Below are positions 33,837 through 42,230 of a DNA stretch of 64,000 nucleotides, piece after piece. Source of the stretch: Kaustia mangrovi. Lineage in GTDB: Bacteria > Pseudomonadota > Alphaproteobacteria > Rhizobiales > Im1. A model generated the notes under the pieces. That model did no database searches, was not told where the DNA came from, and saw only the letters and a program-made list of their open reading frames with translations. The position numbers and the translations under genes are program-made. The DNA is taken from contig NZ_CP058214.1 in the NCBI RefSeq assembly GCF_015482775.1, positions 3,462,501 through 3,526,500 on the forward strand. The letters run 5' to 3'. Each line of letters begins with the position of its first letter. Within the stretch, counting starts at the first letter, position 1.

Positions 33837-35150
33837 TCAGCGGCCTTCGGGCGTGCCGTCGAACCGGCGCTCGAGGCCCGCCCAGCAGTCGGTATAGTCG
33901 TCCTGAAGCGTCTCGAGCTCGGCGGCGAACCGGGTGAGCTGCTGGGGAAAACGCGTCTCGAACATGAAAGCCATTGTGTCGTCGAGCTTGACCGGCTTGA
34001 GCGCCTCCGTCGAGGCCTTCCCGAACGCCATCGTGTCGGGGCCGTGCGGCAGCATCATGTTGTGCAGGCTCATGCCGCCGGGCACGAAGCCCTCCTCCTT
34101 GGCGTCGTACCGCCCGTAAATCAGCCCCATGAACTCGCTCATGATGTTGCGGTGGTACCAGGGCGGGCGGAAGGTGTGCTCCGCCACCAGCCAGCGCGGC
34201 GGGAAGATGACGAAGTCGACATTGGCCGTGCCGGCCTCGCCCGATGGCGCCGTCAGCACGGTGAAGATCGACGGATCGGGATGGTCGAACAGGATCGCGC
34301 CGACCGGCGAGAAGGTCTTCAGGTCGTATTTGTACGGTGTGTAATTACCGTGCCAGGCAACCACGTCGAGCGGCGAATGGCCGATCTCGGTCACGAAGAA
34401 CCGGCCGCACCATTTCACATGCACGCGCGCCGGCGTCTCCTTGTCCTCGTAAGCGGCGACCGGGGTCTTGAAGTCGCGCGGATTGGCAAGGCAGTTCGCG
34501 CCGATGGGACCGCGCTCGGGCAGGGTGAACTTGGCGCCGTAATTCTCGCAGACATAGCCGCGCCGGAACTCGCCCGGCCCCAATTTCGAGACCTTGAACA
34601 TCATGCCGCGCGGCACGATGCAGATCTCGGAGGGCTCCACATCCATGATGCCCATCTCGGTGAAGACGCGGATCGCGCCGGTCTCCGGCACCAGCAGGAG
34701 CTCGCCATCGGCGTTGAAGGCGTAGTCGTTCTCCATGTCGGCATTGAAGACATAGACATGTGAGGCCATGCCGGCCTGCGTCATCACATCGCCGGCCGTC
34801 GTCATGGTGCGGATGCCGGACAGGAAGTCCGTCCTCTCCTCCGGCGGCGGCACGGGGTCCCAGCGTAGCTGGCCGAGCGCCAGCGAGTGGTCGTCGAGGC
34901 AGGGCGCCGTCTTCCAGTGGGGACGGTCCTCCGGCGAGAAGCGCGCCGTATGGCGCACGCTCGGCCGGATGCGATAGAGCCACGAGCGCTCGTTGGTGCC
35001 GCGCGGGGCGGTGAAGGGCGAGCCGGAGAGCTGTTCGGCATAGAGGCCGTATGCGCAGTCCTGCGGGCTGTTCTGGCCCTGGGGCAGGGCGCCGTCGAGG
35101 GCTTCGGTCTCGAAGTCGTTGCCGAAGCCCGGCATATAGCGCAGCGCCAT
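33837..35150 (-). CDS. hmgA: Homogentisate 1,2-dioxygenase
   Basis: Iron(II) ring-opening dioxygenase of 437 residues that turns homogentisate into maleylacetoacetate. The N-terminus is the hallmark [20 protein letters not shown]. The iron ligands lie in [19 protein letters not shown] (His and Glu) and [12 protein letters not shown] (His). [16 protein letters not shown] is also family-specific. It is the first gene of the minus-strand aromatic operon and faces a marR gene; its promoter overlaps a pair of direct repeats (35189-35213). Confidence 0.97.
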   Translation of the reverse strand: MALRYMPGFGNDFETEALDGALPQGQNSPQDCAYGLYAEQLSGSPFTAPRGTNERSWLYRIRPSVRHTARFSPEDRPHWKTAPCLDDHSLALGQLRWDPVPPPEERTDFLSGIRTMTTAGDVMTQAGMASHVYVFNADMENDYAFNADGELLLVPETGAIRVFTEMGIMDVEPSEICIVPRGMMFKVSKLGPGEFRRGYVCENYGAKFTLPERGPIGANCLANPRDFKTPVAAYEDKETPARVHVKWCGRFFVTEIGHSPLDVVAWHGNYTPYKYDLKTFSPVGAILFDHPDPSIFTVLTAPSGEAGTANVDFVIFPPRWLVAEHTFRPPWYHRNIMSEFMGLIYGRYDAKEEGFVPGGMSLHNMMLPHGPDTMAFGKASTEALKPVKLDDTMAFMFETRFPQQLTRFAAELETLQDDYTDCWAGLERRFDGTPEGR

Positions 35151-35186
35151 GATTGCATTCTCCTCCCTTGGAGCTATTTTGTTTCA

Positions 35187-35215
35187 TCTGTAACTGTCGA
35201 TTTTGTAACTATCAA
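35187..35215 (-). promoter_or_regulatory. hmgA promoter overlapping candidate MarR sites
   Basis: On the minus strand TTGATA (35210-35215) and TACAGA (35187-35192) are spaced by 17 bases. TGTAACTGTC (35189-35198) and TGTAACTATC (35204-35213) are direct repeats with a 15-base period overlapping both elements. This is the layout expected if the divergent MarR protein blocks RNA polymerase at hmgA. Confidence 0.5.
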
Positions 35216-35236
35216 GCGCGTCGCGGAGAGGGGATC

Positions 35237-35728
35237 ATGGCGGCTGGAGGCCCGGGACCGGCAGGGGACGAAACGGACGCGGACATCCTGGCGCTCGAGG
35301 CGTTCCTGCCCTATCGGCTGAACCGGGCCGCAGAGCTCGTGAGCCGCGGCTTTGCAAGGCTCTATGGCGAGCGCTACGGGCTCACCCGGCCCGAATGGCG
35401 CTGCCTTGCCACCATCGGCCAGTTCGGGCGCATCACGGCGACCGCGATCGGCACGCATTCCTCCATGCACAAGACCAAGGTCAGCCGCGCGGTGCGTGCG
35501 CTGGAGGAGCGCAAGTGGCTCATGCGCGAGGCCGATCCGCAAGACCGGCGCACCGAACATCTGACCCTCACGCCGCAGGGGCTGAAGGCCTATGGCGAGC
35601 TTGCCGGAATTGCGCGCGGCTACGAGGCGGAGCTCATGCGCGCGCTTGCCCGCGATGGCGAGAAGCTTGACCGTGGGCTCGCCGGCGTGGAAAGGGTCTT
35701 CGCCTCGGGCGGCAAGACACAACAATGA
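35237..35728 (+). CDS. MarR-family transcriptional regulator
   Basis: Regulator of 163 residues with the MarR winged helix: ITATAIGTHSSMHKTKVSRA (recognition region, residues 68-87) and the wing KWLMREADPQDRRTEHLTLT. The ATG at 35237 has GAGAGGGG before it. It is divergent from hmgA and 15 bases ahead of the trimethylamine-dehydrogenase-like gene on its own strand, so it probably controls both directions in response to an aromatic ligand. Confidence 0.9.
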   Translation: MAAGGPGPAGDETDADILALEAFLPYRLNRAAELVSRGFARLYGERYGLTRPEWRCLATIGQFGRITATAIGTHSSMHKTKVSRAVRALEERKWLMREADPQDRRTEHLTLTPQGLKAYGELAGIARGYEAELMRALARDGEKLDRGLAGVERVFASGGKTQQ

Positions 35729-35743
35729 CAGGGAGGGGCAGGC

Positions 35744-37951
35744 ATGGCGCGGGATCCGCGATACGACATTCTCTTCGAGCCGGTCCGCATCGGGCCGAAA
35801 ACGGCACGCAACCGGTTCTATCAGGTGCCGCACTGCAACGGCATGGGCTATCGCGACCCGGCGGCGCTCGCCGCCATGCGCGGCATCAAGGCGGAGGGCG
35901 GCTGGGCGGTGGTGTGCACCGAAGAGGTGGAGATCCACCACACCTCCGAGATCACGCCCTTCATCGAGCTGCGCCTGTGGGACGACCGCGACATTCCGGT
36001 GATGGAGCGTATGACCGGGGCCATCCAGGCGCACGGTGCGCTCGCCGGCATCGAGCTTTGCTATAACGGGCTGAGCGGGTCCAACCTGCACAGCCGGGAA
36101 ATCCCCATGGGGCCGCAGGCCCTGCCGATCTCCACCTTCATGCCGGACCCGGTGCAGGGCCGGCGCATGGACCTCGAGGACATCCGAAACCTCCGGCGCT
36201 GGCACAGCTCGGCGGTGCGGCGCGCGGTCCGCGCGGGCTTTGACATCGTCTATGTCTATGCCGCCCATGGGCTGGGGTTGCCTCAGCAGTTCCTCTCGCG
36301 CCGGCTGAACGACCGCGGCGACGCGTATGGCGGCAGCCTGGAGAACCGGGCGCGCCTGCTGCGCGAACTGATCGAGGATACGAAGGAGGCGGTCGGCGAC
36401 GACTGCGCGGTGGCGGTGCGCATCGCCGCCGACGAGTTGTGCGGCGAGGCGGGCCTTCACAAGGAGGAGGTCCACGAGGTCATCGCCATGATGGCCGAGC
36501 TTCCCGATCTCTGGGATCTTGCCCTGTCGGACTGGGACAACGACTCGGTCACCTCACGCTTTGGCGGGGAGGGCGAGCAGGAGCCCTTCGTGGCCGGCGT
36601 CAAGGCGCTGACCACCAGGCCGGTGGTCGGTGTCGGCCGCTTCACCTCGCCCGACACGATGGTTTCCATGATAAGGCGTGGCGTGCTCGACATGATCGGG
36701 GCCGCGCGCCCGTCCATCGCCGATCCCTTCCTGCCGAGGAAGATCGAGGAGGGGCGGCTTGAGGACATCCGCGAATGCATCGGCTGCAATATCTGCGTGG
36801 CGGGCGATTTCACCATGTCGCCGATCCGCTGCACGCAGAACCCGACCATGGGTGAGGAATGGCGGCGCGGCTGGCATCCGGAGATCCTGCGCGCGCGGGA
36901 GAGCGAGGCCCGCGTTCTCGTGGTCGGGGCGGGGCCGGCCGGGCTCGAATGCGCGCAGGCCCTCGGCAAGCGTGGCTATGAGGTGGCGCTCGCCGAGGCC
37001 GGCATGGAAGCCGGGGGCCGCGTTACCCGCGAGAGCCGCCTGCCGGGGCTCGCCGCCTGGGCGCGGGTGCGCGACTACCGGCTCCAGCAGCTCCATGGGC
37101 TGGCCAATGTGGAGCTCTATTTCGACAGCGCGCTCGGCGCCGGAGATATCCTCGACTTCGGCTTCGATCACGTGGCCGTTGCCACCGGCTGCCACTGGCG
37201 GCGCGACGGCGTGGCGCGCCATCACCGGACACCGATCCCGGTGGCGGACGGCACGGCCGTTCTCACGCCCGACGACCTGATGGCGGGCGGGCGCCCCGCC
37301 GGCAAGACCGTGCTCGTCTATGACGACGACCACTATTATATGGGCGGCGTTCTGGCGGAGCTCTTGGCGGACGAGGGCTTCGCGGTCACGCTCGCGACGC
37401 CCGCCGCGGAGGTCTCCGCCTGGACACGCACCACCATGGAGCAGCACCGCATCCAGGCACGCCTGATCGAGAAGGGCGTCACGATCCGGCCGCATACCGC
37501 CGTGACGGCGCTCGGACCGGAAGGCGTACGGACGGCCTGCGTGTTCACCGGGCGCGAGGGCGCCATCGGTTGCGATGCCGTCCTGCTCGTCACCGCCCGC
37601 CTGCCGGAGGAAGGGCTCGTTGAGGACCTCAAGGCGCGAGAGGAGGACTGGGCCGATGCCGGCATCGCCTCCGTGCGCGCCATCGGCGATGCCTTCGCGC
37701 CCGGCACCATCGCCGCCGCCGTCTATTCCGGCCGCAAATATGCCGAAACCCTCGACGGGCCGCCCGATACGGGCGACACGGTGCCGTTCCGCCGCGAGCT
37801 CACCGCGCTCGAAGACCCGGTTCGCGGGCTGACCGTCGATCCGGCCTGCACGCCCGTCAGGGGCTCAGGACGGCACCCGGATTCATCAGGCCGTCGGGAT
37901 CGAGCATCGCCTTCACGCGGTGGAACAGGTCGAGCTCGACGGGCGAGGTGA
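35744..37951 (+). CDS. Trimethylamine-dehydrogenase-like flavin/Fe-S oxidoreductase
   Basis: Protein of up to 735 residues with the TMADH layout: an N-terminal TIM barrel, an Fe-S motif (CIGCNICVAGD plus a later Cys), then a nucleotide-binding half starting VLVVGAGPAGLECAQAL. VPHC carries Cys31, equivalent to the cysteine that binds FMN covalently in TMADH. Two pocket residues of TMADH, by my alignment from memory, are changed: Tyr60 to Glu61 and Trp355 to Asp, so trimethylamine is unlikely; a cationic amine is possible. The frame runs 95 bases into the convergent oxidase gene, and residues after about 705 look like shadow sequence, so the native stop may have been lost. It follows marR by 15 bases. 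Confidence 0.85.
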   Translation: MARDPRYDILFEPVRIGPKTARNRFYQVPHCNGMGYRDPAALAAMRGIKAEGGWAVVCTEEVEIHHTSEITPFIELRLWDDRDIPVMERMTGAIQAHGALAGIELCYNGLSGSNLHSREIPMGPQALPISTFMPDPVQGRRMDLEDIRNLRRWHSSAVRRAVRAGFDIVYVYAAHGLGLPQQFLSRRLNDRGDAYGGSLENRARLLRELIEDTKEAVGDDCAVAVRIAADELCGEAGLHKEEVHEVIAMMAELPDLWDLALSDWDNDSVTSRFGGEGEQEPFVAGVKALTTRPVVGVGRFTSPDTMVSMIRRGVLDMIGAARPSIADPFLPRKIEEGRLEDIRECIGCNICVAGDFTMSPIRCTQNPTMGEEWRRGWHPEILRARESEARVLVVGAGPAGLECAQALGKRGYEVALAEAGMEAGGRVTRESRLPGLAAWARVRDYRLQQLHGLANVELYFDSALGAGDILDFGFDHVAVATGCHWRRDGVARHHRTPIPVADGTAVLTPDDLMAGGRPAGKTVLVYDDDHYYMGGVLAELLADEGFAVTLATPAAEVSAWTRTTMEQHRIQARLIEKGVTIRPHTAVTALGPEGVRTACVFTGREGAIGCDAVLLVTARLPEEGLVEDLKAREEDWADAGIASVRAIGDAFAPGTIAAAVYSGRKYAETLDGPPDTGDTVPFRRELTALEDPVRGLTVDPACTPVRGSGRHPDSSGRRDRASPSRGGTGRARRAR

Positions 37952-39278
37952 GCCGTTCGAGCTCGGCGGTGAGCTTGCGTCCGATGCCGTGCTCGGCGCT
38001 GTAGCTGCCGCCGAGCGCCATGGCGATATCGTGGACCCGGCGCATGACATTGTTCTGCAGCGCCTTGCGGTCCATGACGTCCTGCCACCAGTCATGGTCG
38101 AACATGACGATGTAGTGGACGTTGCCGTCGCCCATATGGGCGACCACGACGGGTTCGGCGGACGGATAGTGCTCGGCCACCATCGCGTCCGCCTCCGCGA
38201 TGAAGCGGGCGACCTGGGAGACCGGCACGGAAACGTCGTGGGTGAGCCCCACACCGCGCTTCTTGTTCGATTCGGAGACGGAATGGCGCACCTGCCAGAT
38301 GTCGGCCGACTGGGTCTCGTTCTGGGCGATGAAGCCGTCGAGAACGGTGCCGGCCTCCATCGCCTCGGCGAGCGTCTCCTCGAGCCTCGCGGTGAGCGCG
38401 GCCTCCGGGTCGGGCGCGCCGAGCTCGATCATGACCGACCATGCCGGCGCCTCGCCGAAGGGGCAGTGCCGGCCGGGCACGAAGTCGAGCACGCTCTGGA
38501 TCTCCGACCGCGACAGCAGCTCGAAGGCCTGGAGATTGGTGTCGAACACGTCCTGCAGCGCACCGAGCAGGGTGACGGCCTCCTCCGGGCCGGCCACCGA
38601 CAGCCAGGCATCGGCCCGGGCGCGGAGCGCGGGGGCGAGCTTCAGCGCCGCGCCCGTGATGATGCCGAGCGTGCCTTCCGCGCCGATGAAGAGGTTCTTC
38701 AGGTCGTATCCGGTATTGTCCTTGCGCAGCGTCGACAGCCCGTTCCAGACCCGCCCGCCGGCAAGCACGACCTCCAGCCCCATGACGAGATCGCGCGTCG
38801 GTCCGTAACGCAACACGCCTGTGCCGCCGGCATTGGTGGAGATCAGCCCGCCGATCTGGGCGGTGCCTTCCGATCCCAGATGCAGAGGAAACTGCCGGCC
38901 GACCGTGGCCGCCGCCTCGTGGATCGCGCTCAGCACCACGCCGCCGTCGACGACAATGGCCGAGCTCGCCCGGTCGAGCGAGCGGATGGCGTTCATGCGC
39001 TTGAGCCCGAGCACGATGCCGTCGGCATCCGCCCCCGGTGTCGCGGCGACGCAAAGGCTCGTATTGCCGCCCTGCGGGAACACGGCGGTGCCGGTTTCCG
39101 CGCACAGGCGCACGACCTCGGCGACTTCCTCGGTCGTGCGCGGCAGGACGATGGCGCGCGCCCGGCCATGCTCGCGCCCGCGCCAGTCCTCCAGATAGGG
39201 GGCCATCTCGGCCGGCGAGGTCACGATACCGCGCTCGCCGACCAGTCCCGTGAGCCGGGATATGAAGTCGTCCGACAT
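37857..39278 (-). CDS. FAD-linked oxidase, GlcD/D-lactate dehydrogenase family
   Basis: Flavoprotein of 473 residues that oxidises a D-2-hydroxy acid. The PCMH-type FAD domain covers about residues 40-220 (FPQGGNTSLCVAATPGADAD, GSEGTAQIGGLISTNAGG, GAEGTLGIIT). The C-terminal oxidase domain has VVAHMGDGNVHYIVMF and SAEHGIGR, the usual metal and active-site histidines. It is the last gene of the minus-strand GntR/TRAP operon, 20 bases after the DapA-family gene. It overlaps the end of the convergent flavin oxidoreductase frame. Confidence 0.92.
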   Translation of the reverse strand: MSDDFISRLTGLVGERGIVTSPAEMAPYLEDWRGREHGRARAIVLPRTTEEVAEVVRLCAETGTAVFPQGGNTSLCVAATPGADADGIVLGLKRMNAIRSLDRASSAIVVDGGVVLSAIHEAAATVGRQFPLHLGSEGTAQIGGLISTNAGGTGVLRYGPTRDLVMGLEVVLAGGRVWNGLSTLRKDNTGYDLKNLFIGAEGTLGIITGAALKLAPALRARADAWLSVAGPEEAVTLLGALQDVFDTNLQAFELLSRSEIQSVLDFVPGRHCPFGEAPAWSVMIELGAPDPEAALTARLEETLAEAMEAGTVLDGFIAQNETQSADIWQVRHSVSESNKKRGVGLTHDVSVPVSQVARFIAEADAMVAEHYPSAEPVVVAHMGDGNVHYIVMFDHDWWQDVMDRKALQNNVMRRVHDIAMALGGSYSAEHGIGRKLTAELERLTSPVELDLFHRVKAMLDPDGLMNPGAVLSP

Positions 39279-39298
39279 GTCGTGCCGTCTTGTCCCGG

Positions 39299-40219
39299 TC
39301 AGCCCGCCTTCGCCAGCGGGGCGGCCTCGAGGTCGTCCAGCATTGGCATGATGGCCTCCAGCTTGTCGACGGTCTCCGCGCTCGGCGGAAGCAGCGGCAG
39401 CCGGACCTCGCCGGCATCGAGGCCGGCCATCTTCATGGCGCGCTTGAGCGGTCCCGGATTGGCCTCGCCGAAAATGGCGGCGAACAGAGGCTCGAGCCGG
39501 TTCTGCATGGCGACGGCCTCGGTGAGATTGCCTGCCTTGGCGAGCTCGAAGATGTGCGTCCAGATGCGCGGATAGATATTGGAGGTGGCCAGAACGCCGC
39601 CCGTCGCGCCGAGGCTGAGATGGGTGGCGAACAAGGGCTCCTCGCCGCTCATCACCGCGACCTTGTCGCCGACGCGGTTCATGACCTTGATGAACTCGAC
39701 GAGGTCGTAGTTGGAATACTTCATGCCGATGATCGAGCCATCCTCGACGATGGCCTGCAGCGTGTCCGCCTTGGCGGAGATGTTGGTGCGCGCGGGGATC
39801 TCGTAGAACACGATGGGCAGATCGACATCCGACCGGAAGGCCTGGAAGTAGCGGCGCACACCCTCCTGCGTGCCGAGCGCGTAGAAGGGGGTAAGCAGCA
39901 TGACGGCATCGGCGCCCGCCGCCTTCATGTCGTCGCCGGCGAGCTTCGCCTCGCCATAGCCCGGCGAGAGCACGCCCGCGACCACGGGCACGCGGCCGGC
40001 GGCGGCCTCGACCGTCACCGCGACCATCTCCTTGCGCTCCGCCGGCGTCAGGGCGGTGTATTCGCCGGTGCCGCCGATCGGCACCAGCCCGGTCGCGCCG
40101 CCGGCCAGCAGATGGTCCACGAGCGTCTTCACGGCGGGCCGGTCGATCGTTCCGTCTGCGGTGAAGGGCGTCACCATGGCCGGGAAGACACCGGTGAGAT
40201 CGGATGGGGAGAGAGGCAT
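39299..40219 (-). CDS. DapA-family class I lyase/dehydratase
   Basis: Schiff-base enzyme of 306 residues. GGTGEYTALT replaces the GTTGE loop of DapA; the tyrosine is in IVFYEIPARTN and the lysine in IIGMKYSNYDLV. The region VPVVAGVLSPGYGEA fits the sugar-acid and keto-acid lyase branches. The ATG at 40217-40219 is preferred; earlier in-frame starts lack a good ribosome-binding site. It sits between TRAP permease and GlcD-like oxidase genes, so it probably cleaves the imported acid to pyruvate or an oxo acid, which the oxidase then handles. It is only distantly like the other DapA-family protein in this window. Confidence 0.87.
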   Translation of the reverse strand: MPLSPSDLTGVFPAMVTPFTADGTIDRPAVKTLVDHLLAGGATGLVPIGGTGEYTALTPAERKEMVAVTVEAAAGRVPVVAGVLSPGYGEAKLAGDDMKAAGADAVMLLTPFYALGTQEGVRRYFQAFRSDVDLPIVFYEIPARTNISAKADTLQAIVEDGSIIGMKYSNYDLVEFIKVMNRVGDKVAVMSGEEPLFATHLSLGATGGVLATSNIYPRIWTHIFELAKAGNLTEAVAMQNRLEPLFAAIFGEANPGPLKRAMKMAGLDAGEVRLPLLPPSAETVDKLEAIMPMLDDLEAAPLAKAG

Positions 40220-40259
40220 CGGATGAACCTTTCCAGTGGGTGGATCTTGGACGTGGAGA

Positions 40260-41564
40260 CTATTGGACGAAGCCGAACAGGCGCGGCAGGGTGAGTGTGA
40301 TCGCCGGCACATAGGTGACCAGCATCAGCACGCAGAACGCGCCGATGAGGAACGGCATGGTCTGCTTGACGATGTCGCCGAGCGGCACCCCGCTGACCGC
40401 CGATCCCAGATAGAGGCCGAGCCCGTAGGGCGGGGTGAGCAGGCCGATCATCACATTGACCGTCATGATGACACCGAAATGCACCGGATCGACGCCCATC
40501 GCCGCGAGGATCGGCGTGAACAGTGGCGCGAACAGCAGGAGCTGCACGCTGTCGCTGATCCACAGGCCGTTGAACAGGAAGAACAGGTTGAGGATCAGGA
40601 GTAGCATCCAGGGCTCGATATTCGAGCCCTCGATCAGCGCCGACAGTTCGTTGGGCACGCGCTCATTGGCAAGGATCCAGCTGATGATGGTGGCAAAACC
40701 CACGATCAGATAGACCGAGGCGGAGGTGCGCGCGGCGCGGTCGAGAATGTCCCACAGCTTCTTCAGTGTGAGGTTCCGGTAGGCGACGACGCCGATCACC
40801 ATGGCGTAGGCGACCGCCACGGCGGCGGCTTCGGTGGCCGTGAACACGCCGGTGATGATGCCGCCAAGGATGATGACCGGCATGAACAGCGCCCAGAAGG
40901 CGTCGAGCGCGATCCGCGCCGCCAGGGCGAGCGTCAGCCCGGCGATGGGGTTGGCCTTGAAGCCCTGCATGCGCGCCATGAAGAAGATGAGGACCATCAT
41001 CGACAGGCCGAGCAGGATGCCGGGGATCACCCCGCCGAGGAACAGGGCGGCCACCGAGGTGTTGGTGAGGCTGGAGAAGATGATGAGCGGAATGCTCGGC
41101 GGAATGATCGGTCCTTGGACGGCGGAGGTCACCGTGACGGCGGCGGAGAAGTCCGGCCGGTAGCCGTCCTTCTTCATCATCGAGATCTCGATGGGGCCGA
41201 GGGCGGAGATGTCGGCGAGCGCGGAGCCGGAGACGCCGCCGAACATCATCGAGCCGACGACGTTCACATAGGCGAGCCCGCCGCGGAACCGGCCGACAAG
41301 GAGGCGCGAGAAGTTCACAAGCCGGTCGGTCATGCCGATGGAGGTCATGATCTCGCCGGCGATCACGAAGAGCGGGATCGACAGCCAGATGAACACGTCC
41401 ATGCCGGTGAAGAACTTGTGGGCATAGATCGGCACCATCGACCACATGCCGGGCTTGACCATGAAATAGACCAGCGAGGCGGTGCCGATGGCGAAGATGA
41501 CCGGGCTGCCGAAGATGAGAAGGCCAAGCAGCGAGGCGAGAACGGTGAGAAGAGCTGAGTCCAT
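40260..41564 (-). CDS. TRAP transporter large permease (DctM type)
   Basis: Inner-membrane protein of 434 residues with about 12 hydrophobic segments. Family blocks include IWLSIPLFVIAGEIMTSIGM, SMMFGGVSGSALADISALGP, IPPSIPLIIFSS, TEAAAVAVAYAMVIGV and LTPPYGLGLYLGSAVSG. It is the translocation subunit of the second TRAP importer, 10 bases after the small permease gene. Confidence 0.94.
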   Translation of the reverse strand: MDSALLTVLASLLGLLIFGSPVIFAIGTASLVYFMVKPGMWSMVPIYAHKFFTGMDVFIWLSIPLFVIAGEIMTSIGMTDRLVNFSRLLVGRFRGGLAYVNVVGSMMFGGVSGSALADISALGPIEISMMKKDGYRPDFSAAVTVTSAVQGPIIPPSIPLIIFSSLTNTSVAALFLGGVIPGILLGLSMMVLIFFMARMQGFKANPIAGLTLALAARIALDAFWALFMPVIILGGIITGVFTATEAAAVAVAYAMVIGVVAYRNLTLKKLWDILDRAARTSASVYLIVGFATIISWILANERVPNELSALIEGSNIEPWMLLLILNLFFLFNGLWISDSVQLLLFAPLFTPILAAMGVDPVHFGVIMTVNVMIGLLTPPYGLGLYLGSAVSGVPLGDIVKQTMPFLIGAFCVLMLVTYVPAITLTLPRLFGFVQ

Positions 41565-41574
41565 GGGATTGGAC

Positions 41575-42102
41575 CTATATGTCGGCGCGCAGGACTGAGG
41601 CTTCCTGCTGCACGCCTTCGGGCCTGAGGATGTCGCGCAGGGCGAGCACGGCCATGTGGAAGATCATCAGCGCACTGCCGACAGGCACGGCGAGATAGGG
41701 CCAGAACCACGAGACCTGGAGCGCGGTCGTCGTCCGGTTCCATGCGAACAGCGCCTGGTCGAGCCCCTCCCTGAAGAGCACGCAGAGAAGGCCCACCAGC
41801 ATTACCCGGAAGATGGCGTTGCGATAGGCGATCACGCGTTTCGGCCAGAGCGCGTCGAAGAAGTCGACCGAGACGAGCTGCTCGTCCTTCACCAGCAGGC
41901 TGCCGGTGATCATGACGACCCAGATCATCAGATAGCGCGAGGCCTCCTCCGGCCAGGGCAGCGAGTACAGGAAGACGTATCTCAGCACGACCTGCACGAA
42001 CAGCATCGCGGCGACCGCCAGCAGCATGATGCGCGATGCCACGCTCGTGACACGGGCCAGACCGTCGGCTGCTTTCAACAGGGCATCGAGCAGTTTCTGC
42101 AT
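41575..42102 (-). CDS. TRAP transporter small permease (DctQ type)
   Basis: Membrane protein of 175 residues with four hydrophobic segments. It includes IMLLAVAAMLFVQVVLRYVF, the family motif LPWPEEASRYLMIWVVMITG and KDEQLVSVDFF. It links the DctP binding protein to the large permease. It starts 128 bases after dctP, a gap that contains a 10-bp inverted repeat. Confidence 0.92.
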   Translation of the reverse strand: MQKLLDALLKAADGLARVTSVASRIMLLAVAAMLFVQVVLRYVFLYSLPWPEEASRYLMIWVVMITGSLLVKDEQLVSVDFFDALWPKRVIAYRNAIFRVMLVGLLCVLFREGLDQALFAWNRTTTALQVSWFWPYLAVPVGSALMIFHMAVLALRDILRPEGVQQEASVLRADI

Positions 42103-42155
42103 GGTGCGGGCTCCCGAGCTCCGAAGAGACGGTCAATGTCAGGGGCCGGCCCGCG

Positions 42156-42199
42156 CCCCTCACCCGCCCGTTGCCTTGCGCAATCGGAAGGGTGAGGGG
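42156..42199 (-). terminator. Intercistronic inverted repeat between dctP and dctQ
   Basis: CCCCTCACCC (42156-42165) and GGGTGAGGGG (42190-42199) match perfectly over 10 bp, enclosing 24 bases with some inner pairing around TTGCGCAA (42176-42183). There is no T-run on the minus-strand side. It probably dampens permease expression after the binding-protein gene. Confidence 0.55.
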
Positions 42200-42230
42200 G
42201 CTTGAGCCTGCTATCGGACCCCCGAAAGGC

